The translations under genes and the position numbers were made by a program. The notes below the pieces were generated by a model. It ran no database searches. It saw only the letters and a list, made by a program, of their open reading frames with translations, and was not told where the DNA came from. DNA of 64,000 nt from Calditrichota bacterium (lineage in GTDB: Bacteria > Calditrichota > Calditrichia > RBG-13-44-9 > J042), in assembly GCA_013150955.1 (NCBI GenBank), contig JAADJD010000020.1, forward strand, positions 142,066 through 206,065, written 5' to 3'. This document shows, in pieces, positions 19,128-27,585 of the stretch (its first letter is position 1; each line of letters starts with the position of its first letter).

Positions 19128-22100
19128 ATGAAAACAAAAAACATTGTGGGTTTCTTGTTTAGCATTCTTCTGGTAACCAGTCTGTTAGCGGAAACAACAC
19201 CGCGGGTGTTTGAGGCCATCCAGTTTGTGGATCACCGCGGTGAGCCGGTCAAGATTCATCAATATAGTCGGTGGGGGCCATATCTTTACCTGGTGTCGGA
19301 AAAGAACATTCTGTTTGAATTTAACCTCCACACCGGGGAGATGCACCGGATGATCCTTTCCGGAGCTCAGCTGGGTGCGGTAAGTGCCTTTGCCGCTTTA
19401 TCGCGCGAGAATTTCCTGTTTGCCATGGATAAAAAGTTGTTCAAATTGCGCGTTCCCGCATTTTACCTGAAAGGCCCCGAGTATCCCGTCAAGGATCAAA
19501 AAATCACCGCCATTGTCCCCGTCGATGAAGAACACGCCCTGATTTTGTATGAACGCTCCCTGATACTATACAATGTCCTTTCCGGTAAACACCGCGTGTT
19601 GTTACATCAGCAGAAGAAAGAGTATGGTCGGTTCCGGGGGCTGCGGGTCACAGCGGACGGGCACATCTGGGTGCTGGCGTTAAACGCCCTCCTGGAATTG
19701 AATCTCAGTGAATCCGGAAAATTCAATATCAAAAAGCATTCCTACTTTACGGCTCGGGATGTGACCCTGGATGCTAATGGGAATCTCTATATTCTCAGCA
19801 AAGAGGGATTACGGCAGGTTGGCCGTGAGGGAACACAGCGCTGGCCGACACCTGCCAATATCAAAGGCATTTTCGTGGATCCAGCAGGTGGAATCTGGGT
19901 TTATAGCGAGTCGAAAATATACCAGCTGGATGCCGGAAATTTCATTCACTTACCGTTACCCAAAAAAATTGCCAATGAAAAGATTCTGGGAATGGCGGGT
20001 GGGGACTGGAATGAGATATTTATTATTGGCCGGGAACATCTGTACTGTTTCCACGATATTCTTCAGCCGGATGATATTGCCACTCATCTGATCGAAAAAA
20101 TCAACCGGTTTTATACGCCGCGGGCATTGTGGTACTTTTGCCAGAGCGATATGCAACGCTTGCTGGAGTATTTGGACCGGTCGGATGATGAAGCCATCAA
20201 TCGGCGCATCCTGGCCACCATTCTACCCTCCCTTCCTCAATTGCAGCAAAAAACCGGCATGGACCTGGCCATTGAACCCCATATTCTTCGATTGTCTTCG
20301 CAACTGGAACGCAAAACGCTTTTAAAACGATTGAGCGAGCAGATGGGAATGGAAAACTGGGCGCGGGGCGTTTTTCTCCACAAAACCATTCTGAAGAACG
20401 AACGCAGTATAAAGGATAAAATTCGAACCGAATTCGAGGTCGCTCAGTTGTTTGCCCGCGATACCAGCAATTACCCACTGGCCCGGTATTTGATCGAGAA
20501 TCTCATTCGAAAATATGACAACATCATCTTTGAAGAAACCTTGAAAGATTCTCTTTATTTCCTGCTACTGAAATATTCCCGTGGTTTTCCTTTTACGCGG
20601 GATCCGGGGCTGGAACGCTACTGGAAGTATTTATTTGCGAATTCGACAGTTCCAGTGATCAGGGAATATGCCCGTCAGTATTTTTTCAAAAAACGGACCG
20701 ATGCCAAGTTTGAGATAGAGAGGGATTCGCTGGCACAATATCACATCTGGCGGCACGGGCAGACCATGCGCATGCTGGTACCGGTTGCCGAAGGGATCTG
20801 GTACCTGGATACGAATGGCCGCCTGCATTATCTGGACACGCGCAACGGTGTGATATCCTCTCCGAGGGCCCTAAAACGTTTACGCCTCGATCGGTTGCTG
20901 GCGGTTTCCGACAGGGTGCTGGGTATTACCAATCGCGGCCGATTGCTCCAATTGTCCCTGAAAGGAGCGCAGGACTTTCAACCGGCACCGCCTTTTCCGG
21001 TAAAGAATGCCTGGGTTGCCGGAGCCGATATTATCATCCTGGGTAAGCGAGGCAAACGCTGGTTGATCAGCAGTCTGGATGTGCGCGTGGGCTCCCGATG
21101 GAGCACCCCGGTCGAACTACCAATTGAACTGGCCGATCTGAGTTTCATTTATGTAAGCAAAATTACGGCGCAGGCATACTTGCTGGTAACCCGGACAAAA
21201 GCCTATCGATATGATGTTACCAGCCGTCAGGCACGTAGTATTCAGCTGCCGCCCCAAATTTTAACCATCTCTGATTGTGTTCTGGATGATCAGCGCGGGT
21301 TTTATTTTGCCACCAACAATGGGCTCTGGTATTATCGAGATCTGGATGGGAGCTGGAGTCACAAGTCGATAGAGGATGCGCTTCCGGAGACGGCCATCAG
21401 AAAATTAAGTTTTGATTACCGAAATGGGGTGCTGGCATTTGCTTCGGCAGATGTGGTGGGTATTCAGGACAGGTTCGGGTGGATGCTTTTCCGATTGCCG
21501 CCATTGAACGTAACCGCCTCTCCGCCATCCCATTTGCAATTTGATGCCCAATTGAATCTGTACGTGCTGCAGGAAACTCGCAGTGTGGTCTGGCAACGCA
21601 ATCTTAAATTGGATTTGAACAACATGGTGGCCCGGCTGATGGATGCGGAGGATTATTTCCATCAGCGCCGTGCCATCCCTCACTTTATCCAGCTACTGAA
21701 GCGGGCGGAACGCATTCAGGAATTGTCGGATTGGGCGTCCGTCTATCAGGCGCTGTTATACATTCGCATGAAAAAATACAAAGAGGCGGTGGAAATCTAT
21801 CAGTTAAAGCTGGGCGGAAGTCGGGCCCATTCTTCCGAATGGTTGAGTGATATGAATTTTCTTGTTCTGGTGGATCAGCTGTTCGATCAACAAAAGTGGG
21901 AAACGGTTCTGGATGTGAGCAAAACGTTGTTTCCTTACCTTCGGGATCAGGCGGTACGGTCTTTAAGCCGGGAATATTATTTGAAAAAAATGAGGGAGGG
22001 AGGGCCCCGGCAGTTCACTCGAGACAAACTGGAACTGGCACTCTGGCTACGGGAAACCACTGAGGATGCATCGTTTTCCAGAAAGCTGGAGTACGAGATC

Positions 22101-22361
22101 CAGCAATTGTTGATGGCCCTGTACATGGCAAGGGATGCCGAGTTTGAAAAATATCTCTCCCGGGTTGTGCGCAATTTTTCGCAGTCGACTTTTCTACCCA
22201 TCTGGTACTTTTTGTGGGCGCGATATGCCTATGACAATGGCAATTTCCAGAAAGCCGTACAGTACATCACCAATCACGTGGAGCATGGGGGAGATCGCTG
22301 GTTGGGAATACTTTCCGGGCCATTCTACCTGCGATCGTTAGTCCAGCTGGTTCTGCAATAA
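19128..22361 (+). CDS. Large exported two-propeller protein with C-terminal TPR-like region
   Basis: It starts 2 bp after the barrel gene with signal peptide MKTKNIVGFLFSILLVTSLLAE. Residues about 30-320 form a beta-propeller of two-component-sensor/NHL type (LDANGNLYILSKEGLRQ, VDPAGGIWVYSESKIYQL). A helical linker follows, then a second propeller at about 535-800 (DQRGFYFATNNGLWYYRDLDGSW). The final about 250 residues are TPR-like helices (ASVYQALLYIRMKKYKEAVEIY). No histidine kinase or DNA-binding domain is attached, so it is not a hybrid sensor. It probably acts as a periplasmic or surface binding platform. Family beyond the folds is not recognised. Confidence 0.7.
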   Translation: MKTKNIVGFLFSILLVTSLLAETTPRVFEAIQFVDHRGEPVKIHQYSRWGPYLYLVSEKNILFEFNLHTGEMHRMILSGAQLGAVSAFAALSRENFLFAMDKKLFKLRVPAFYLKGPEYPVKDQKITAIVPVDEEHALILYERSLILYNVLSGKHRVLLHQQKKEYGRFRGLRVTADGHIWVLALNALLELNLSESGKFNIKKHSYFTARDVTLDANGNLYILSKEGLRQVGREGTQRWPTPANIKGIFVDPAGGIWVYSESKIYQLDAGNFIHLPLPKKIANEKILGMAGGDWNEIFIIGREHLYCFHDILQPDDIATHLIEKINRFYTPRALWYFCQSDMQRLLEYLDRSDDEAINRRILATILPSLPQLQQKTGMDLAIEPHILRLSSQLERKTLLKRLSEQMGMENWARGVFLHKTILKNERSIKDKIRTEFEVAQLFARDTSNYPLARYLIENLIRKYDNIIFEETLKDSLYFLLLKYSRGFPFTRDPGLERYWKYLFANSTVPVIREYARQYFFKKRTDAKFEIERDSLAQYHIWRHGQTMRMLVPVAEGIWYLDTNGRLHYLDTRNGVISSPRALKRLRLDRLLAVSDRVLGITNRGRLLQLSLKGAQDFQPAPPFPVKNAWVAGADIIILGKRGKRWLISSLDVRVGSRWSTPVELPIELADLSFIYVSKITAQAYLLVTRTKAYRYDVTSRQARSIQLPPQILTISDCVLDDQRGFYFATNNGLWYYRDLDGSWSHKSIEDALPETAIRKLSFDYRNGVLAFASADVVGIQDRFGWMLFRLPPLNVTASPPSHLQFDAQLNLYVLQETRSVVWQRNLKLDLNNMVARLMDAEDYFHQRRAIPHFIQLLKRAERIQELSDWASVYQALLYIRMKKYKEAVEIYQLKLGGSRAHSSEWLSDMNFLVLVDQLFDQQKWETVLDVSKTLFPYLRDQAVRSLSREYYLKKMREGGPRQFTRDKLELALWLRETTEDASFSRKLEYEIQQLLMALYMARDAEFEKYLSRVVRNFSQSTFLPIWYFLWARYAYDNGNFQKAVQYITNHVEHGGDRWLGILSGPFYLRSLVQLVLQ

Positions 22362-22395
22362 ACCACCAGTTAATCATAAAGAGGGTGGGTGAGGC

Positions 22396-25134
22396 ATGAG
22401 CAGGACAAATCAATTGTTCCGGTATGTTGGCCTCTATGTTCTGATAGCGTGTCTGGGGACGGGCCAGATAAATGCGAGCCTGTTTCAGTGGGTTCAGCGA
22501 TTTCCTTCGGGAGGCCTAACCCCGATAAAGATTCTGTTTTCCCCCGATCAAACCATCTATCTATATGCCAATGGATTGGATGAAAACTACCGAAACGTCA
22601 ACCGCCTGTTCATGTTCGACAGATCAGGTAATTTTCTGCTAAAACAATCGGTACCTCTGGGCACATCCGTGGTCTTAACGGATGTGCTTTTGCTACCGGG
22701 TGGGGAAACCCTTTATGTGGGACAGGATGAAAATGATTTTAGCGGTTATGTGGGAATTGCCACCGGATCCCAATCGGCACAACGGTTCCCCCTGCAAACG
22801 CCGGAAAATCGTCCCCTGGCCGTCAAGTCGGCGACAATCAAGGATCGTTCTCGCGTGCTTCTGGCAGGGTGTCTGGAGTCTCCAAAGGGCATTCTGGAGG
22901 GTCGGGACGGGTACCTGGCGTTTCTGGACATTCCCAACCAAAAAGTTTTCCATCGGGTTCTGGGGAAGCCGGGCATCGAGGAAGGTCTCAATAGTGCAGT
23001 GGTGTTGTCGGATGGGCGTGTGGTTGCCGGTGGTTACGAATATCAGGATGGGCAATACAATGGCTGGTTGGTGGTGCTGGATTCCACGTTGACCCGGGTT
23101 TTGCTGGAAAAACAGTTTCCCAATGGATGGGTCAATCGCGTGTTTCGGATGCCGGATGGGGGATGGGGAATTCTGGGCTATCGTTTTTCCGAAACGCAAC
23201 GGGAAAAAAACGCCTGGTTTGTGGTGTTTGACAAAAATATGCAACTGCGATGGGAATGGCAATCCAGTCTCTGGGGGGATGATGAGTTTCGGGATGGCTT
23301 TGTGACCGTCGATCGGCGTCTGGCATTTTGCGGTTATGCCACGCTCAGTGGAAGTCGAAAGGCCATATTTATGAAGTTCGACTGGATGACACGTCAGAAA
23401 CTGTTTCAAAAACCGCTGTCCCGTTTTAAGTCCAGTGTGGCTCAGGTGTTGTATGAATTGCCCACGGGACGCATTCTGATGGCGGGTGAGCTACCCGAAA
23501 GCCATGCCGGTTTTATCCTGCAGGAACAGGGCATCAACAAACGGGCGTATCCTCCGCAAATTTTTCTGGCCTACCAGGTGCTGGATGCCAACAGCAATCG
23601 AAAGGTTGAGCCGGGCGAAAATTATTTTCTGAAGATTCAGATTGATAACCGCGGGAAAACGGCGTTGAAAAATGGCGAACTGGTCATTCAGGCGGACGAC
23701 GAGGGGCTGGGCATCCTGGAGCAGCAGGTCATTTTAATTGGGGATATTTTTCCCGGTCAAACCCGCCTGGTGCAGCGCAGTTTTCAGGCCGCCAGCTATA
23801 TCCAGCCCGGGGTTTCTCATATTTACCTGAGGGTTCGGGAGATGGGCAATACATATCTGGAACGATCGGTTAAAATCCAAAAGGCACCGGGCCGGAGTTT
23901 GCAGATTTCATTTAACGTATTTCCCGGTGTGGTTTTCCCGGAAGACACCACCACGGTCACCCTGCAGATAAGAAATAGTTCGTCCTTTGCGGCGAAAGAT
24001 TGTCGCCTGAAGATCCTGTCCAATCATCCCGCCATCAAATTGATGGGCGATGTGGATCGGTCGCAACTGGAAATCGGTTCGGGGGAGGAAATCTCTCTGG
24101 AGTTTCGGTTGTTTGTGGCCCCCACCTACACCGGGCCCGAAAAGCTGCCTCTGGTATTGTACCTGCAATCCCGGGCATCCAACCTGTCCCTTCGGCGCCC
24201 CCTGGATATTCGTCTGGAAAAAGCGCCCACGGAAATGGTGGTGACCTCACCCCCCGCCGTATCCCCAACCGCAAAGCAACTGGCCCCCATCGATGTCGAT
24301 ATGCGACTGAATCCCGAAATTGATATTGAGGCCAACATTCCCAGAATCGCAAAAAAAGATCCTCTAAAATTTGCTGTGGTTATTGGCAACCGGGATTATC
24401 GACATGGGATTGCGCCGGTAGATTATGCCATTCGAGATGCGTTTGTGTTCAAGGAGTATTTGATAAACATGCTGGGATTCGACGAAGGGAATGTGTTTTT
24501 CCTGCCCAATGCCACCAAGTCGGATTTTGAACGCTTTTTTGGGGATGAACGAAATGTACGCGGGAAATTGTACAACAGCATTGTTCCCGGAAAGTCCGAC
24601 GTGATCGTCTTTTATTCCGGTCATGGTGCACCGGGACGTTCGAAAGATGAGGACAATTATCTGGTTCCCGTGGATGCCGACCCCAATTTTCTGCGGATGA
24701 CGGGTTACCCATTAAATCAGTTTTATCAAAATATCAGCCAGATTCCCGCACGCAATATTCTGGTGATCATCGATGCTTGCTTTAGTGGGCAGGTGTATCA
24801 GGGGATCAGCCCCATTTTTGTGTATGTTCCACCGGAAGAGCGCGTTGCCCCCCATTTTATTGCGTTGACCAGTACTTCGGAAACGGAGACCTCCGTCTGG
24901 CTGGAAGACAAACGGCACAGTCTGTTTACTTACCTGTTTTTGAAGGGATTGCAAACATTTGAGGCCGATCGCAATCGCGATCTCAAGATTACCATAAAAG
25001 AAATGTACGAGTATTTAACGGATCCGATCAATCTGTCCCACAGCATCCCTTATCTGGCGCGTAAATTGCGCAATGTGGAGCAGCGACCATCGCTCTTTGG
25101 TAAGAATGTTCAGTTTATTCTGGTAGAGCGGTAA
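22396..25134 (+). CDS. Secreted caspase-fold peptidase (C14-like) with propeller and Ig-like domains
   Basis: Cysteine peptidase of the caspase/metacaspase fold. Signal sequence in the first about 30 residues; then a propeller-like region (about 40-380) with repeated GGYEYQDGQYNGWLVVLD-type blades; then Ig/CARDB-like domains (about 390-620). The caspase domain runs from about 655, opening with KFAVVIGNRDY. The catalytic His is in SGHG (His743) and the catalytic Cys in DACFSG (Cys795), both intact. Caspases of this class cleave after Asp, Lys or Arg, but specificity cannot be read here. An exported caspase with its own binding domains is unusual. The DUF4384 gene 47 bp downstream is a frequent companion of bacterial caspase proteins. 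Confidence 0.85.
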   Translation: MSRTNQLFRYVGLYVLIACLGTGQINASLFQWVQRFPSGGLTPIKILFSPDQTIYLYANGLDENYRNVNRLFMFDRSGNFLLKQSVPLGTSVVLTDVLLLPGGETLYVGQDENDFSGYVGIATGSQSAQRFPLQTPENRPLAVKSATIKDRSRVLLAGCLESPKGILEGRDGYLAFLDIPNQKVFHRVLGKPGIEEGLNSAVVLSDGRVVAGGYEYQDGQYNGWLVVLDSTLTRVLLEKQFPNGWVNRVFRMPDGGWGILGYRFSETQREKNAWFVVFDKNMQLRWEWQSSLWGDDEFRDGFVTVDRRLAFCGYATLSGSRKAIFMKFDWMTRQKLFQKPLSRFKSSVAQVLYELPTGRILMAGELPESHAGFILQEQGINKRAYPPQIFLAYQVLDANSNRKVEPGENYFLKIQIDNRGKTALKNGELVIQADDEGLGILEQQVILIGDIFPGQTRLVQRSFQAASYIQPGVSHIYLRVREMGNTYLERSVKIQKAPGRSLQISFNVFPGVVFPEDTTTVTLQIRNSSSFAAKDCRLKILSNHPAIKLMGDVDRSQLEIGSGEEISLEFRLFVAPTYTGPEKLPLVLYLQSRASNLSLRRPLDIRLEKAPTEMVVTSPPAVSPTAKQLAPIDVDMRLNPEIDIEANIPRIAKKDPLKFAVVIGNRDYRHGIAPVDYAIRDAFVFKEYLINMLGFDEGNVFFLPNATKSDFERFFGDERNVRGKLYNSIVPGKSDVIVFYSGHGAPGRSKDEDNYLVPVDADPNFLRMTGYPLNQFYQNISQIPARNILVIIDACFSGQVYQGISPIFVYVPPEERVAPHFIALTSTSETETSVWLEDKRHSLFTYLFLKGLQTFEADRNRDLKITIKEMYEYLTDPINLSHSIPYLARKLRNVEQRPSLFGKNVQFILVER

Positions 25135-25181
25135 GGGACGCAAATCGGAATCTGCAAGGAATGATGAGGAGATCCGGCTTC

Positions 25182-26006
25182 ATGAAAGTACTCATCCTTC
25201 TGTTATGTTTTGGACTGGGCATTCAGGCGCAGACCCATTCGGGGGTGGTGGAGGCGATTGGGGAAGCATCGCTGGAATATTTATCCCAGAAAGAAGCCAT
25301 CCAGCAGGCCATGATGGAAGCCCGGCGCCAGGCCATCGAGAAGGTCTGTGGTTCTCAAATTGCCGGCCAAAAAGTGGTTTCCAATTTCCGCCTGGTCGCC
25401 GATGTGATCGAAAATTTAACCACTGCGAAAGTCACGGTGCTGGATTCCGCCATCCAGATGGTGGAAAGTGGAAAGACGCCTTCTGGAATTCCCATCATGC
25501 GGGTCAGGGCACGCATTCGGGCGCAGGTAAATTGCGGAGTGCAACAGCCGGATCCGGGATTTCACCTGCGTATTCAGCTGAGCAAGACCCGTGTGGCCCA
25601 TGGGGACACCTTTTACCTGACCATCACCCCCAGCAAGGAGTGTTACCTCAACATTTTTAATGTGACCGGTGAAGGCGATGTGTACCTCTTATACCCGGGG
25701 GCAGATCCCCGATTGCGCCAGCGACAGCTGCAGGCAAATAAGCCCTGGCGCTTTCCCTATCCGCTCAAAGCGTTTTGTCCACCGGATCGATCTCAGGTGA
25801 CCGAATGGATTTATGTGGTGGGCACCCGATTTCCCATCGAGCTTTTTCCGTTAAAAGAAGGCGGCCCTTATGCCGAAACCGATGCCCGCATGGGACTGGT
25901 CTGGAAAAGCCAGCGCGCTTTTTACAACGATATTTTGTTGCAATTACTGGAAATTCCCAGGAACCAGCGTGCGGAATCCCGTGAAGCCATTACGGTTTAT
26001 CGCTAA
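25182..26006 (+). CDS. Exported LPP20-like/DUF4384 protein
   Basis: The ATG at 25182 is chosen because GAGGAGA lies 9 nt upstream and the signal peptide MKVLILLLCFGLGIQAQ follows; the track start at 25161 has no spaced SD. Residues about 18-110 resemble the LPP20/FlgT-N fold (GEASLEYLSQKEAIQQAMMEARRQAIEKVCG). From about 125 a DUF4384-type domain follows (HGDTFYLTITPSKECYLNIFNVTGEGDVYLLYP). DUF4384 proteins are secreted or periplasmic and are often encoded beside caspase-like peptidases, as here. It is the last gene of the plus-strand cluster, ending about 200 bp before a strong bidirectional terminator. Confidence 0.75.
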   Translation: MKVLILLLCFGLGIQAQTHSGVVEAIGEASLEYLSQKEAIQQAMMEARRQAIEKVCGSQIAGQKVVSNFRLVADVIENLTTAKVTVLDSAIQMVESGKTPSGIPIMRVRARIRAQVNCGVQQPDPGFHLRIQLSKTRVAHGDTFYLTITPSKECYLNIFNVTGEGDVYLLYPGADPRLRQRQLQANKPWRFPYPLKAFCPPDRSQVTEWIYVVGTRFPIELFPLKEGGPYAETDARMGLVWKSQRAFYNDILLQLLEIPRNQRAESREAITVYR

Positions 26007-26206
26007 GGTCATCGGGAACTTCATCGGTGTGAATTCCGTTTATTATTCAGAATTTTCAGAAAGTGATAGCGAACGTCCTGAAGGTATCCGATAGGTACAA
26101 CGGTTAAAGATTTCGGGAGCGGATCAAGATCGGTTCAGTACAGCGCAACCATTAAAAGGCATGTGAAAGACCGCCTCATAGCTCCTCCGTGCACCGGAGG
26201 AAAATG

Positions 26207-26238
26207 AAAAAGCCAGGGGAAGGATCCCCTGGCTTTTT
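26207..26238. terminator. Bidirectional intrinsic terminator
   Basis: A perfect inverted repeat, AAAAAGCCAGGGG with a six-base loop and CCCCTGGCTTTTT. The A-tract on one side and T-tract on the other make it functional in both directions. It lies between the convergent DUF4384 and susD genes. A smaller stem (CCTCCG-TGCAC-CGGAGG, 26184-26200) precedes it. Confidence 0.92.
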
Positions 26239-26254
26239 GGATTGGAGGGGTTAT

Positions 26255-27565
26255 TTATCCGCCGCTTTCAGGCAATTCGGTTTCTGGAATGGGCATCTTA
26301 TCCAGAATCTTGTCTTTATCCGGCCGATCGATGGGCAAGGCATCCAGCCTTCCAAAACGACGCATATCCACCCAGCGATGCCCTTCAATGAAAAGGGAAT
26401 AGCGCCGTTCGTGCAGCAATTGATTAATCGCCTGATCGGCATCGGTTAACGTGACTGGCCCCAGACCCGCAGCCTGCCGAACCACATTGATGTCCGTTTG
26501 CGCATCGGCCAGCTTACCCAGCCCAATGTTGGCCTCGGCACGGATCAGCAGAAGTTCCTCGTTGCGGATGATGGGCAAACGATCCACGTCGCTTTCGGTA
26601 ACCGTAATGGCCAGATCCGTGGTCAGATCATCGAATTTCGTGACATCGCTGCGTTTAAATACCTTGGAGGCAAAGCGCTGATCGCCGGCTTCGGCGTCCG
26701 TCTCGAAGCTGGGATGAGCCATGAACTTTACGAATGGCGCTTCAGGATTTTCGTAAATTTCGTTGGTCTGATCCCCCAGGCCGGTGCCATAAACCATATA
26801 CACGCCCAGATCCATCGGGGCGTTGGGATCAATGAAGGACGCATCGAGGGCATCCAGGGCATCCTGAAATTTGTTCTGGTAAATGGCAACCCTTGCCCGC
26901 AGTGCCCGGTTGAATTTGGCAAAGCCTTCCGGGTTGTCGAATCCGCTGAAACCCGAAGACAGCTGAAACGGAAACGCATCTCCGGCGGCCTGCAATGCGG
27001 TATACCCTTCATCCAGATTCTGTTCAATAAATGCAAACGCTTCGGCCTTGCTGGCCATAGGAGCGTTTAAGTCCCCGGAAAAGTCCAGCTTGATGCCGTT
27101 TTCGTCCAGATAGTTTAAATTCAGGAGTAACTGATAGGCCATGATGGTTTTGGCAAACCCCTCGATGCCAGCCTTTTCGGCACCCGAGAAGTTGTTGGCC
27201 TTGTCCAGCAAGAATCGACAATCCGCTACCACCCGATACCGTGCCGACCAGGGGCGGTTGACAATAAATCCGCCGGGATCGGGTCGACCGAATAACAATT
27301 CACCGGTATAGCGGGGATCTGCCGGTTCGAAGTAGTAGGCTTCGCGCCCCACCACAGACACTGCACGAAGGTAAATGGCATAATCGATGCGCATGCCGGC
27401 TTCAGCGCCCGATACCAGCGTCTGGATGGGGACATTCTCCAGATCCGGGGCATTGGGATTCGGAAAATTCAATTCCCCGCAGGACAGCATCATCAACGAT
27501 GCCAGCCCAACAAGGATCAGAATTGTCCGAAAAAGTTGCGTTTTTTGTAACGGTATATTCCTCAT
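26255..27565 (-). CDS. SusD/RagB-family outer-membrane lipoprotein
   Basis: Surface lipoprotein that forms the lid over a SusC-type transporter and captures glycans or peptides. The signal ends in lipobox MLSC (Cys29), followed by a FPNPNAPDLENVP segment typical of SusD N-termini. The helical TPR-like core is present, and the C-terminus carries the family's HERRYSLFIEGHRWVDMRRFGRL block at about 395-417. At 436 residues it is at the short end of the family. It starts 20 bp after susC ends, the standard arrangement. No SusE/F, sensor or glycosidase gene adjoins, so the substrate is open; a peptide substrate is possible. Confidence 0.92.
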   Translation of the reverse strand: MRNIPLQKTQLFRTILILVGLASLMMLSCGELNFPNPNAPDLENVPIQTLVSGAEAGMRIDYAIYLRAVSVVGREAYYFEPADPRYTGELLFGRPDPGGFIVNRPWSARYRVVADCRFLLDKANNFSGAEKAGIEGFAKTIMAYQLLLNLNYLDENGIKLDFSGDLNAPMASKAEAFAFIEQNLDEGYTALQAAGDAFPFQLSSGFSGFDNPEGFAKFNRALRARVAIYQNKFQDALDALDASFIDPNAPMDLGVYMVYGTGLGDQTNEIYENPEAPFVKFMAHPSFETDAEAGDQRFASKVFKRSDVTKFDDLTTDLAITVTESDVDRLPIIRNEELLLIRAEANIGLGKLADAQTDINVVRQAAGLGPVTLTDADQAINQLLHERRYSLFIEGHRWVDMRRFGRLDALPIDRPDKDKILDKMPIPETELPESGG

Positions 27566-27585
27566 CGTTAAGCTTCCTTTCCTGT

